This document shows positions 14,771 to 23,842 of a stretch of DNA of 35,882 nucleotides, piece after piece (the first letter of the stretch is position 1; each line of letters starts with the position of its first letter). The notes under the pieces were generated by a model. That model saw nothing but the letters and a program-made list of their open reading frames with translations. It had not been told where the DNA came from and searched no databases. The stretch is from Oscillospiraceae bacterium. Lineage in GTDB: Bacteria; Bacillota; Clostridia; Oscillospirales; CAG-272. Location: assembly GCA_015063765.1 (NCBI GenBank), contig SVTN01000003.1, positions 1 through 35,882 of the forward strand. The letters are read 5' to 3'. The translations under genes were made by a program, and so were the position numbers.

Positions 14771-15852
14771 TCGTTTGGATCGGAATGTTTGTATTCATCG
14801 TGGGGGTCAAAGCCCTCATGCAGGACCTGGATACACAAAAGAAAAGAAAAACCTATCTGATCATCGTCGGATTGGCACTTGCCCTGCTTTTTGCATTACG
14901 CGGCGAAAACTACGGTGGTGTTTACGATCTGCGCGTTTATATGGACTTTTTCGAAGAAACCGCAACAACCGCATGGGGTGACCTGTTCGCAGATTCTGAT
15001 TTTGAAGTTGGGTTTGTTGTCTTAAACAAGCTTTTATCGTTGCTCTCGCACAACAGGCGCACGATCATTGTATTCCACGCGTTCTTCTGTATCTACTCTG
15101 TGTGCAGATTCATATACAAGAACACAGATGAGGTTTTTTGGGCATTTTTGTTCTTTTTCTCGCTAGGAAACATGGGCTTTTTCCTGACAGGCTTGCGGCA
15201 AGCAATTGCGATATGCGTTTGCTTATTTGCGGTGGAAAAGGCAAAAAAGAAAAAGCTGATCTCCTTTGCTCTTGTCACATTGATTGCCTATTCAATCCAC
15301 CGCTCCGCGCTGGTTTTTGCTGTCATGTATTTGCTGCTCAAGATGGACCTTTTCAAGAGAAACAAAAAAATGATTATTTTGCCCATCATACTCATGATGA
15401 TCTTCTCGTCGCAAATCATCGGCTTTGGGCAGATGCTGTCCGACGAGGTGCTGGCAGCAGAAACCGCCACATTTTCGTTCAACGGAATCGTTCCGATCCT
15501 TATCTATGCCTTGACGATCATCGGACAGATCATACTTGTCAAAACAAAGAAGCAGTCCGAAAAGGATCCCCCCACGGAGCACAAGGATCCGTATATCGGC
15601 TTTTCCATGACGGCAATGGGACTCGGTCTTTATTTCTTGCGTTTCTACAACATGGCACTCGAAAGAATCTCTTTCTACTTTTTACAAGGCGCACCCGTTG
15701 GCTTGGCAGACGTCGTAGGATATTTGAAGCATGAGCGAATTGGAAGAGTGTTCGAGCTGATCATCATCGTACTGTGCTTTTTGCTTTTCTGGCACAGATT
15801 GGACGGTGCAAGCTATGCAGACTATGTCTTTTTCTGGAGGAAACAGATTTGA
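14767..15852 (+). CDS. EpsG/Wzy-like polysaccharide polymerase
   Basis: This 361-residue protein with about nine to ten hydrophobic helices would join flipped repeat units on the outer face of the membrane. The region FEVGFVVLNKLLSLL followed by FFLTGLRQAIAICVC and YSIHRSALVF matches the EpsG family (E-x-GY, TGLRQ, H-x-SA), often called Wzy-like polymerases. No catalytic mechanism can be read from it. The start overlaps the upstream transferase by four bases and its TGA overlaps the TTG start of the next gene. It is the only polymerase candidate in the locus. Confidence 0.87.
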   Translation: MIVWIGMFVFIVGVKALMQDLDTQKKRKTYLIIVGLALALLFALRGENYGGVYDLRVYMDFFEETATTAWGDLFADSDFEVGFVVLNKLLSLLSHNRRTIIVFHAFFCIYSVCRFIYKNTDEVFWAFLFFFSLGNMGFFLTGLRQAIAICVCLFAVEKAKKKKLISFALVTLIAYSIHRSALVFAVMYLLLKMDLFKRNKKMIILPIILMMIFSSQIIGFGQMLSDEVLAAETATFSFNGIVPILIYALTIIGQIILVKTKKQSEKDPPTEHKDPYIGFSMTAMGLGLYFLRFYNMALERISFYFLQGAPVGLADVVGYLKHERIGRVFELIIIVLCFLLFWHRLDGASYADYVFFWRKQI

Positions 15853-16943
15853 AAGCAGTATTTGTAACGAATTATATGAATCATCACCAAAAGCCCTTGT
15901 GGGAAGAATTCATAAAGCATGTCGACGACTTTAAGTTTATTGCTTGCTCTGAACTCACCGAAGAGCGACGCAGCATGGGATATCATACCTACGATTTGCC
16001 CTATTTGATTCAATACACCCCCGAAAATGCTGACGCAATCGAAAAGATGGTCTTAGACGCCGATGTGGTCATCTTTGGCGAAAAACCGCAACCGCTTTTC
16101 AAAAAAAGGCTGATGACTAACAAGCTGACCCTCATTTTTTCCGAAAGACTCTTTAAAAAACCCGGAAGCGATCTCCTTCGTCCCTTAAAAAATCTCAAGC
16201 TAAGAAAAAAATATTTGGCAAACAAAAATACACCTCCCTTTTTGCTGTGCGCGGGGGCTTACGTGGAGCAGGACTACGTATCCTTTGGATATCCAAAGGG
16301 AAAGGCTTTGAAATGGGGCTATTTTCCCGAAATGTCTTTAAAGCCGCTGGACGAGCTCGAAGGACGAAAAAGCGAGAAGCTGACGCTCTTATGGGCAAGT
16401 AGATTTATCGCTTGGAAGCACCCTGAAATTGCTATTGAAATTGCATCATACCTAAAAGAAAAGCGGGTCGACTTTCAATTAAAAATGTTAGGCAACGGCG
16501 AATTGTTTGAAGACATGAAAGAGCTTGTCCGTCAGCAAGGGCTGGAAGATTTCATTACCATGCCCGGGGCGGTAAGTCCTGAGGAAGTAAAGCTTGAAAT
16601 GGAAAAGGCACACATCTTTTTGATGACCAGCGACCGTCAGGAGGGCTGGGGTGCCGTCGTCAACGAAGCGATGAGCTGTGCATGCACCGTTCTTTCCACC
16701 GCATATCCCGGGTGCGTCCCCTATCTTTTGAAGCATAGAGAAAACGGGATAATCGTCGATACTGAGGACTTTGCAAAATCAGCATATGACCTTTCACAAG
16801 ACCTGCCTTTCTGCCATAAACTTGGCAGGCACGCTTATCAAACCATTCACGAGGAATGGAACTATACCGTTGCGGCAAAACGACTGGTGGAATTCATAAA
16901 TACAAAAACGGTGTATGATGACGGACCGTTGTCATACAACTAA
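15849..16943 (+). CDS. GT4 glycosyltransferase (TTG start)
   Basis: This 364-residue GT-B transferase has LLWASRFIAWKHPEIAIE opening the donor domain and the EX7E pair in EGWGAVVNEAMSC, followed by YPGCVPYLL. The ORF track starts at 15774, but that reading begins inside the polymerase. TTG at 15849 with GGAGG eight bases upstream fits better and gives a TTGA overlap, the same coupling style as its neighbours. The VTNYMNHHQKPLWEEF opening is typical of transferases that begin straight with a Rossmann strand. Donor sugar unknown. Confidence 0.87.
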   Translation: MKAVFVTNYMNHHQKPLWEEFIKHVDDFKFIACSELTEERRSMGYHTYDLPYLIQYTPENADAIEKMVLDADVVIFGEKPQPLFKKRLMTNKLTLIFSERLFKKPGSDLLRPLKNLKLRKKYLANKNTPPFLLCAGAYVEQDYVSFGYPKGKALKWGYFPEMSLKPLDELEGRKSEKLTLLWASRFIAWKHPEIAIEIASYLKEKRVDFQLKMLGNGELFEDMKELVRQQGLEDFITMPGAVSPEEVKLEMEKAHIFLMTSDRQEGWGAVVNEAMSCACTVLSTAYPGCVPYLLKHRENGIIVDTEDFAKSAYDLSQDLPFCHKLGRHAYQTIHEEWNYTVAAKRLVEFINTKTVYDDGPLSYN

Positions 16944-16954
16944 AGAGGTTGTCC

Positions 16955-17926
16955 ATGAAGTTTCTTAACGATTTACGGTTTCAAAAAGATTTCTTGAAGC
17001 GAAATAAATCGTACTTAAAAAAGGGTGTATTCGTTCTACACGAAAATTTAAGGACCTACGTTTTAAAGGAGCGCAAGAAGGATACCTGGTTTCCCGGCAC
17101 AAAGCGCACCTTGAAAAGTAAAATAAAATCATCGGTCGCACGCCTCTTTTATTCCGTACAGGTTCGAAAAAGCGGGGGCGATTTTTCCGCACAGGCCGTC
17201 TATTTTTCAACCGTTCCGCATGTTTACAACCGCGACGCAAAATTTTTTGATTACGAAGGCAAAAGAGTCAGAACGGTTTGTCAAAACAAAGTCAGATACG
17301 ACCTATATATGCGGAACAGAACATATTTTGAAAAATATTTTCCTATGGTTGATCTGCTTTCGGCGGACGAAGAGCGCCTCGTGTTTGAGGAAAGGCTGAT
17401 CGATAAAATAAGCGTTCCGAAGGATGCATGGGAATCCGTTTTTCGAACCATTTTTGATACGTATTCTACGTATTATCAGCTGTCCGAAATTGATAAAACG
17501 AGGGTTGCTTACCGCTGTGCGCAAATTTCGGAGTCTGCCGCCGAAGCCCCCGAATTTACGACAACGCTGTTTCGGCAGCACGGCGACCTTTCTTCGGACA
17601 ATTTCATCTATGACAAAAACGGCAAGGTGTTTTTCATCGACTACGACCATGCAAACTACTATCCCGTTTTTTACGATCTGTTTTTCCTGATCGTGAACCT
17701 GCACCTTTGGAAGGGCAACGATATCGGCATAAGGCTACTGACAAGCGGTGCCTTCGATGCCTATTTTACTGATCTTTCCGAGATCGGTATTTCTTCGATA
17801 CATGATGCCTTTTTCCTGTTTGCCGATTACTACTTGAGCGTATGCCAAAAAGAAGGGCTTTCTTCTGAATGGATCGCTAAATACAAAGCGTTTTTATGTG
17901 ACACACTCGAAAGGTTAAAACGGTAA
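16955..17926 (+). CDS. APH/choline-kinase-like phosphotransferase domain protein
   Basis: This 323-residue protein has a C-terminal half carrying the protein-kinase-like motifs of the APH/choline kinase family. HGDLSSDN at about 209-216 is the Brenner catalytic motif HxDxxxxN, and IDYDHA at about 229-234 is the metal-binding block followed by YDLFFLIV. The N-terminal lobe is strongly basic and diverged, and no clear glycine loop is visible. It would phosphorylate a small alcohol, sugar or amino alcohol with ATP. ATG at 16955 is chosen over TTG at 16949 because AAAGAGG is six bases upstream. It is two bases ahead of the flippase. With LicD and LicC-like genes in the same operon, a LicA-like role is possible, but resemblance to choline kinase is only at motif level. 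Confidence 0.72.
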   Translation: MKFLNDLRFQKDFLKRNKSYLKKGVFVLHENLRTYVLKERKKDTWFPGTKRTLKSKIKSSVARLFYSVQVRKSGGDFSAQAVYFSTVPHVYNRDAKFFDYEGKRVRTVCQNKVRYDLYMRNRTYFEKYFPMVDLLSADEERLVFEERLIDKISVPKDAWESVFRTIFDTYSTYYQLSEIDKTRVAYRCAQISESAAEAPEFTTTLFRQHGDLSSDNFIYDKNGKVFFIDYDHANYYPVFYDLFFLIVNLHLWKGNDIGIRLLTSGAFDAYFTDLSEIGISSIHDAFFLFADYYLSVCQKEGLSSEWIAKYKAFLCDTLERLKR

Positions 17927-17928
17927 AA

Positions 17929-19392
17929 ATGGAAAAGAATTTAAAGGAAAAAACCTTTTTCAATCTGCTGTGGAGATTCGCAGAAAGATTTCTCGCGCAA
18001 AGCGTTACCCTTTGTGTTACGATCGTCTTGGCACGTATCCTTATGCCCGAGGATTACGCCGCCGTTGCGCTGATCAGTGTGTTTGTAAACATCTGCAACA
18101 TTTTTGTGACCAAAAGCTTCGGCAATTCGTTGATACAGAAGAAGGATGCCGATGACTTGGATTTTTCGACAGTATTTTACATAAATCTCACCATGACGGC
18201 AGTGATGTACATTGCCATTTTTGCGATTGCACCGTGGGTTGCAAGATTTTATGAGATGCCCATTCTATCTCCCCTGCTCCGCGTGATGGCACTTCGCATT
18301 CCGTGCGCCGCAATCAACTCGGTACAAAGCGCATATGTATCTCGGCAATTAAAATTCAAAAAGTATTTTTTTGCTACATTGTCCGGAACAATTCTTTCAG
18401 CGGGAGTCGGTATCGCGATGGCGATCCTCGGCTTCGGCGCTTGGGCGCTGGTGTTCCAATATTTAACGAACGTTGTTATCAACACCGTAGTTTTGTGGTT
18501 CACCGTCCGCTGGAGACCAAAGCTGATGTTCTCCTTCAAGCGAGCAAGATTTCTGTTTTCCTACGGCGGAAAGCTTCTTGCATCTGCATTATTGTCCGAA
18601 ACAAGCATTGAAATCAAGAGCGCTGTCATAGGCAAGGTGTATACCAGCGCCGATCTTGCATACTACACAAAAGGCAAGCAATTCCCCCAAATCATCAACA
18701 CCAACATCAACGAAAGCATCAGCGGTGTTCTTTTCCCTGTGCTTTCAAAAGCCCAAGACAGTGTACAGCTTTTGAAAAACTACATGAAAAGAGTCATAAA
18801 GGTGGCTGCCTTCGTGATCTTTCCCTTGCAGTTTGGGATGCTTGCCGTGGCACCTTCCTTTGTTTCGGTCGTACTGACAGACAAGTGGATCGGATGCGTC
18901 CCCTTCCTTCGCATTATGTGCTTGGCATTTTTGTCAACCCCCATCTTCACCGCCAATCAACAGGTCATGAAGGCGATGCGAAAAAGCGGTTGGGTCTTGA
19001 ATATTTCCCTTATCAGCAGCATTATTGGAATCGCACTCACCTTCATCGCCATTCCGTTCGGCGTAGAAGCGGTGGCGTGGGGTGCTGTTATCAGCTCTTA
19101 TGTTAACATGATCATTTCGATGGCCGTGGTAGGAAAATTGATTGGCTACGGCTTCTTCGCGCAAATGAAGGATCTTCTTTCAACCGTTCTTCTATCGGCA
19201 GCAATGGCGGCGGTCGTCATCTTAATCGGCATGCTACAGATCCACCAAACGCTCCTTTTTGTATTACAGATTTTGCTTGGAGCGATCTTTTACGTTTTGG
19301 TAGCATACTTGACAAGAATGGACAGCTATTTTTACATTATTTCCTTTATTAAGGACAAGCTCAAGAGGAGAGGTAGAAATGAAAACAGGTAA
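17929..19392 (+). CDS. Wzx-type oligosaccharide flippase
   Basis: This 487-residue membrane protein with about 12-14 helices belongs to the polysaccharide flippase (MOP, COG2244) group. It would move the undecaprenyl-linked repeat unit to the outer face. The opening NLLWRFAERFLAQ...VLARILMPEDY and the following FVNICNIFVTKSFG block are typical of WzxC-like members. The first gene base is two bases after the kinase-like gene. Its last 14 bases overlap the next transferase. Substrate choice cannot be seen. Confidence 0.93.
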   Translation: MEKNLKEKTFFNLLWRFAERFLAQSVTLCVTIVLARILMPEDYAAVALISVFVNICNIFVTKSFGNSLIQKKDADDLDFSTVFYINLTMTAVMYIAIFAIAPWVARFYEMPILSPLLRVMALRIPCAAINSVQSAYVSRQLKFKKYFFATLSGTILSAGVGIAMAILGFGAWALVFQYLTNVVINTVVLWFTVRWRPKLMFSFKRARFLFSYGGKLLASALLSETSIEIKSAVIGKVYTSADLAYYTKGKQFPQIINTNINESISGVLFPVLSKAQDSVQLLKNYMKRVIKVAAFVIFPLQFGMLAVAPSFVSVVLTDKWIGCVPFLRIMCLAFLSTPIFTANQQVMKAMRKSGWVLNISLISSIIGIALTFIAIPFGVEAVAWGAVISSYVNMIISMAVVGKLIGYGFFAQMKDLLSTVLLSAAMAAVVILIGMLQIHQTLLFVLQILLGAIFYVLVAYLTRMDSYFYIISFIKDKLKRRGRNENR

Positions 19393-20539
19393 GGTCTTGT
19401 TTCTCACAGATAAATATCTGCCGTTTCCATCCAGCAACGGAACATGTGTATCCAAAATTGTTGGCTCCTATCCGCAAAAGGAAAATGTGTATGTTCTTGC
19501 TTTTTCTTCCAGCGATGCGGAAATTCCCGGCACGAACATCCACTATTGTCGCTACAAAAGAAATCCTTCGTCGGCATTTAACCGTATCTTCGGTCACTGT
19601 CAGGATGACGGAGCGGTAACAGCGCTTTTTATGGAAGCCTGCCAAATGATCGAAGACCAAAAGATCGACACGGTGGTTTGCCTTTATCGCCCCGTTGAGT
19701 GTCTGCTTGCAGGACTGAAGCTAAAAAGCAAGTATAAGCATCTGTGCGTTATTGGATATTTTTTGGACAATATCCATGAGTGGAGCACGTCTTCAAGGGT
19801 CAAGGATCAGATCTTTTTCTTCAACCAAAAAAGATTATTGCATCAATTATACCGTTCCTTTGATTCCATCCTCTCCCTAAAGTATTATCAGCCTACGTTT
19901 GAAGAAATGCTTCGCAAAACCGAAAAGCTCTGCTATGTCGGACTTCCCTCGCTGCGAGAGTATTCGGGGGATGCGCAAAATATGTTTTCTTCAAATCACA
20001 TTAACATCGTTTACGCCGGATCCTTTTATGCAAATTGCAGAAGACCCGACCAGATCCTCGCGTTTTTGGCAGAGGTCTGCGCTCAAGTGCCCGAAATAAG
20101 AATACATCTGTATTCGTGGGGCTGCCAAGAGCTTGTGGATACCGCGAAAGAAAAAATGGGAGAAAACTTGGTTCTCTGTGGTCGCGTTTCCGCAGAGGAA
20201 GCGGAAAGAGCAATACACAGTGCCGATATCCTTTTAAATGTCGGCAACGATATGCCCTATGCAGTACCCGGAAAATTAATCGAATACTTTTCCACAGGAA
20301 AACCGATCATCAACTTTTGTTACCGTCCGTCCGACGGTGCGGCTAAAGACTGCGAAAAATATGAAAACGTCTTTAATGTGTACGCAAACGGCGACAACAG
20401 TGTCGATGATTGTGTGAAGTTTGTTTTAAATCGTCAAAGTCTTTCTTGGGACACCCTCAAGGAAAAATTTTATGACAGCTTACCCGGCTATACTGCAGAC
20501 AGAATATTGGAAACGAGGTTGAAAAGCAAGCATGTTTAA
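19379..20539 (+). CDS. GT-B glycosyltransferase, GT4-like without EX7E
   Basis: This 386-residue transferase opens with KVLFLTDKYLPFPSSNGTC, like GT4 proteins. Its donor side has IVYAGSFYANCRRPDQ, LCGRVSAEEA and PYAVPGKLIEYFSTGKPIIN. The KLIEYFSTGKP block takes the place of a canonical EX7E pair, as in the protein at 12225. The two are otherwise dissimilar. It starts inside the flippase gene (14-base overlap) with an AGGAGAGG site, and ends with an 8-base overlap into the next gene. Donor unknown. Confidence 0.82.
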   Translation: MKTGKVLFLTDKYLPFPSSNGTCVSKIVGSYPQKENVYVLAFSSSDAEIPGTNIHYCRYKRNPSSAFNRIFGHCQDDGAVTALFMEACQMIEDQKIDTVVCLYRPVECLLAGLKLKSKYKHLCVIGYFLDNIHEWSTSSRVKDQIFFFNQKRLLHQLYRSFDSILSLKYYQPTFEEMLRKTEKLCYVGLPSLREYSGDAQNMFSSNHINIVYAGSFYANCRRPDQILAFLAEVCAQVPEIRIHLYSWGCQELVDTAKEKMGENLVLCGRVSAEEAERAIHSADILLNVGNDMPYAVPGKLIEYFSTGKPIINFCYRPSDGAAKDCEKYENVFNVYANGDNSVDDCVKFVLNRQSLSWDTLKEKFYDSLPGYTADRILETRLKSKHV

Positions 20540-21533
20540 TATTCCGATCGCGCTGTTTATTTTCAAACGAGCAGAAAAATCCGTTAAAATCGTCGAACAG
20601 ATTGCAAAAGCCGCACCGCAAAGGTTTTATATTGTTTCCGACGCAGGACGCAACGAAGAGGAAAAAGCCATCGTCGATGCCTGCCGCCGTGCGGTGGAAG
20701 GTGCCGTTACCTGGGATTGCGAGGTCGTGAAGCTGTATGCGGAAGAAAATCTCGGTTGCCACAACATCGGCATGAGTGCCATGAAGATCTTTGAAACGGA
20801 AAAATCCTGTATTTTCCTCGAAGACGACAATTTCCCCTCTGATAGCTTTTTTGCATATTGCAAGGAAATGTTAGAGCGCTATGAGGATAACGATGATATC
20901 CTGTGGGTGTGCGGTACCAATTATATGAATACATATGCTCCTCAAGACGGCTCGGACTATGTTTTTACACAGCATATGCTTCCCTGCGGCTGGGCGTCTT
21001 GGAGCAAAAAGTTCAACAAATATTATGAGTACGATTTCGAGCATCTGAATGAAGCCGGGATTGCCAAAGCCAAGAAAAGCTACAAAAGCCAACGGCTGTT
21101 CCGATACGACTTGAACAATTGGCAGAGCGAGGTAAGGAACAAGGCTGCACAAGGCAGATACGCATCCTGGGATTACCATATGAATTTTTCGCTCAGAGTT
21201 CACAACAAGCTGGGCATTGCTCCAAGATATAACCAAATTACCAATATCGGCGTAGATTCCTTCTCTGCACACGGCGGAAAAAGCATGGAAAACTACTTGA
21301 CAAATAAGTTTTGCATGGTTCCAAATAAGGCGTTGCAATTTCCTCTCAAGCATCCAAGCGAGATCAAGATCGATTCCAAATTTGAAAAAGCAACCGAGAA
21401 GATCATCGTACCGCCGCGCAGCTACTACTTAAAGATCGCAATCAGAAGAATGATACCCATTCCAAGAGATATTTCCATAAAAAAATCTCTGAAAGCGGGA
21501 AAAATCGTAAGAAAAGGAAACAAAGCAAAATGA
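20532..21533 (+). CDS. GT-A (GT2-like) glycosyltransferase
   Basis: This 333-residue protein starts with IPIALFIFKRAEKSVKIVEQI and contains the DxD-like metal motif in FLEDDNFPS at about residue 95-103, with CGWASWSKKF later. This fits the GT-A group seen in capsule loci and once loosely annotated as hemolysin-activation-like. It would add a sugar with inversion using a nucleotide sugar and Mn/Mg. The C-terminal 40 residues are very basic and may contact the membrane. It overlaps the upstream gene by 8 bases and the downstream one by ATGA. Confidence 0.82.
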   Translation: MFNIPIALFIFKRAEKSVKIVEQIAKAAPQRFYIVSDAGRNEEEKAIVDACRRAVEGAVTWDCEVVKLYAEENLGCHNIGMSAMKIFETEKSCIFLEDDNFPSDSFFAYCKEMLERYEDNDDILWVCGTNYMNTYAPQDGSDYVFTQHMLPCGWASWSKKFNKYYEYDFEHLNEAGIAKAKKSYKSQRLFRYDLNNWQSEVRNKAAQGRYASWDYHMNFSLRVHNKLGIAPRYNQITNIGVDSFSAHGGKSMENYLTNKFCMVPNKALQFPLKHPSEIKIDSKFEKATEKIIVPPRSYYLKIAIRRMIPIPRDISIKKSLKAGKIVRKGNKAK

Positions 21534-22666
21534 GCAAGGTAGGATTGGCAACCTGCTTCTTAGACAATTACGGCGCATGTCTGCAAGCATATGCGTTATC
21601 CGGCGTTATTGCTTCGCTTGGGCACGAGTGTGAGATCCTGCAATACATCGAGCCGCAAGGATATTTCGAACCGACTCTTGTCGGTCGCATCAAAAACACA
21701 CGCCTTTATAACAAAATAAGAAGCCTTTCCCGCTCTTACAAAAACGCATATCTGTGTGAAAAGGTCAAAAGGAACTCCTTTGTAAAATTCAGAAAAAAGC
21801 ATTTAAACATTTCCAAAAGAAAATATCGCTCCGTCGAAGAACTGAAGGAAGCAAACAAATATTACGATGCTTTTGTCTGCGGCAGCGACCAAATATGGAA
21901 TCCATCCTTTTACGGAGGAAACAACAAAGCCTATTTCTTGCATTTTGCAGAAAAAGGAAAGAGAAAAATAGCATATGCTCCCAGCATTGGCTTAGATAAA
22001 ATTCCCGAGCAATATGCAGAGGATTTTTCGAGGCTTGTAAATAATCTTGATTATCTTTCGGTACGGGAAGCCTCCGCCACTCGTATCGTGAAGGAGCTTT
22101 CGGGGCGTGATGCCGTGCATGTACTTGACCCAACGCTCCTTTTAGACGCAGAGAAATGGTCAAGCATTGTAAATGAAAAAAGGCTGATACAAAAACCCTA
22201 CATATTCTGCTATCTGTTTGGAAACCACGATGAATACGCTGTCGCCATTGAGCATTTGCGCAAAGTCACCGGCGGGTTGGATGTTGTTATCGTTCCGTTT
22301 CAAAAGAAGCATTTGAATATGCCTTATACCAAGATATACGATGCCGGTCCCTCAGAATTTCTCAATTTGATCAAAAATGCACACTATGTGCTTACCGACA
22401 GCTTCCATGCGACCGTATTTTCGATCCTTTTTTCACGCCCGTTTTTCACTTTACCAAGATTCAAAAAAGATGAAAAAAACAGCATGAACTCCCGCATGTA
22501 CAGCTTGCTGGATTCGGTGGGGGCGCAGGATCGCTTGATCGACTACGCGCAGTTTGATTCCTTTTCGGCAGACGGGCAGATCGATTACGTCGCCATCCAT
22601 GACAAGCTGAACAGCCTACGCCAAGCCAGCCTTTCGTATTTGGAAGGAGCGTTGGATGGAAAATGA
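21530..22666 (+). CDS. Polysaccharide pyruvyl transferase family protein
   Basis: This 378-residue protein carries the family signature YDAFVCGSDQIWNP (about 112-125), the YAPSIGLDKIP strand, SVREASA and TDSFHATVFSILF near the end. These enzymes add a ketal pyruvate from phosphoenolpyruvate to a sugar of a surface glycan, which gives it a negative charge. It overlaps its neighbours on both sides by ATGA. The next gene is an F420-hydrogenase-beta-like Fe-S protein, a pairing I recognise as common in capsule loci of anaerobes. Some members of the family may transfer other groups. Confidence 0.9.
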   Translation: MSKVGLATCFLDNYGACLQAYALSGVIASLGHECEILQYIEPQGYFEPTLVGRIKNTRLYNKIRSLSRSYKNAYLCEKVKRNSFVKFRKKHLNISKRKYRSVEELKEANKYYDAFVCGSDQIWNPSFYGGNNKAYFLHFAEKGKRKIAYAPSIGLDKIPEQYAEDFSRLVNNLDYLSVREASATRIVKELSGRDAVHVLDPTLLLDAEKWSSIVNEKRLIQKPYIFCYLFGNHDEYAVAIEHLRKVTGGLDVVIVPFQKKHLNMPYTKIYDAGPSEFLNLIKNAHYVLTDSFHATVFSILFSRPFFTLPRFKKDEKNSMNSRMYSLLDSVGAQDRLIDYAQFDSFSADGQIDYVAIHDKLNSLRQASLSYLEGALDGK

Positions 22667-23814
22667 AGCAAATTTGTTCTCCAAAGCATTGTACCGGCTG
22701 CGGCGCATGTGTAAACGCATGCCCTAAGCAATGCATTCATCTTGACTACGATAACGACGGATTCTTGCAGCCCCGTATCGACAAGCAACAATGTATCGAC
22801 TGCGGAAAATGCGAAAAGGTCTGTCCTGACCGCTCTGCGGTCAAAAGGAGCACGCCGACACAGGCGATCGTTGCCTGCAGCCAAAACGGAGAAACCGTAC
22901 GGGCAAGCTCCTCCGGCGGAATTTTCAGTGAGCTTGCAGCAAAAGTCTTCGATCTCGGCGGGGTCGTATTCGGTGCCGTTTTTACGGAGGATTTTTCAAG
23001 CGTGCAGCACACTGTTGCCAACGCGCCCGAAGAGCTTTCAAAAATGCGTGGCTCCAAATACATCCAAAGCAACACCCTCGACACGTATAGTGAAGCGAAA
23101 AAGCAGCTTCTTGCGGGAAAAACAGTCCTGTTCAGCGGAACGCCGTGTCAAATTGCAGGACTAAAATCCTATCTTGGAAAAGAATATGAGAGCTTGATCA
23201 CGCTTGACTTTATATGTCACGGCGTTGCATCCACCAAAGCATACTGCGAATATTTAAGCTCTCTTGGCAAAAAAGAAGAACTATGCGACGTTACGTTTCG
23301 ATACAAAAAAACTGCAGATGTTCTACATGCAAACAGCACATTCAGGGCATCTTTCACAGATGGAGCTTGCTTTGAGAAAGTCTGGTTTTCCACCTCGTTC
23401 GGCTATGGTTTTGCAAACAATCTGCTAAGCCGACCGTCCTGCTCTTCTTGCCATTATGCTCACCTTTCACGAACCTCAGATATTACCGTTGCAGACTACA
23501 TCTCGGAGATTGAAGACGAATCTCTCCGCAGCGCAAGCTACGCGAAATCGCTCATACTGATCAACACGCAAAAAGGCGCAGAACTGTTTGAAAAAGCAAA
23601 AAATTCTTTGCTGTATTCCGAGATCAGTATAGCAAAAGCCGTTTCTGTATCCAAGCACTTATCTTCTCCCGCCGTGCAACACAGAAACCGAAAAAAGGTT
23701 TTCAAGTGCTTGGGCAAGCGTCCGTGGAATGAATTGTCCGCAAAATATTTTACAGTCTACAAACCGGTGCGGACCCTCAAAAGCCTAAAAAGCAAATTCA
23801 AAATATTCAAATAA
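22663..23814 (+). CDS. Coenzyme F420 hydrogenase/dehydrogenase beta-subunit-like Fe-S protein
   Basis: This 383-residue redox protein has two N-terminal 4Fe-4S clusters, CTGCGACVNACP (C10-C20) and CIDCGKCEKVCP (C44-C54). They are followed by an FrhB/FpoF-like flavin and F420-binding type region with GSKYIQS, LFSGTPCQIAGL, CHGVAS and a later CSSCHYAHLSR. F420 itself is not expected in this type of host, so an FAD/ferredoxin-linked role is more likely. Proteins of this type sit beside pyruvyl transferases in polysaccharide loci. Their reaction there is not known to me. It is translationally coupled to that gene by an ATGA overlap. Confidence 0.87.
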   Translation: MKQICSPKHCTGCGACVNACPKQCIHLDYDNDGFLQPRIDKQQCIDCGKCEKVCPDRSAVKRSTPTQAIVACSQNGETVRASSSGGIFSELAAKVFDLGGVVFGAVFTEDFSSVQHTVANAPEELSKMRGSKYIQSNTLDTYSEAKKQLLAGKTVLFSGTPCQIAGLKSYLGKEYESLITLDFICHGVASTKAYCEYLSSLGKKEELCDVTFRYKKTADVLHANSTFRASFTDGACFEKVWFSTSFGYGFANNLLSRPSCSSCHYAHLSRTSDITVADYISEIEDESLRSASYAKSLILINTQKGAELFEKAKNSLLYSEISIAKAVSVSKHLSSPAVQHRNRKKVFKCLGKRPWNELSAKYFTVYKPVRTLKSLKSKFKIFK

Positions 23815-23842
23815 GAGTATCAAATACAAATTGGAGATTGTC

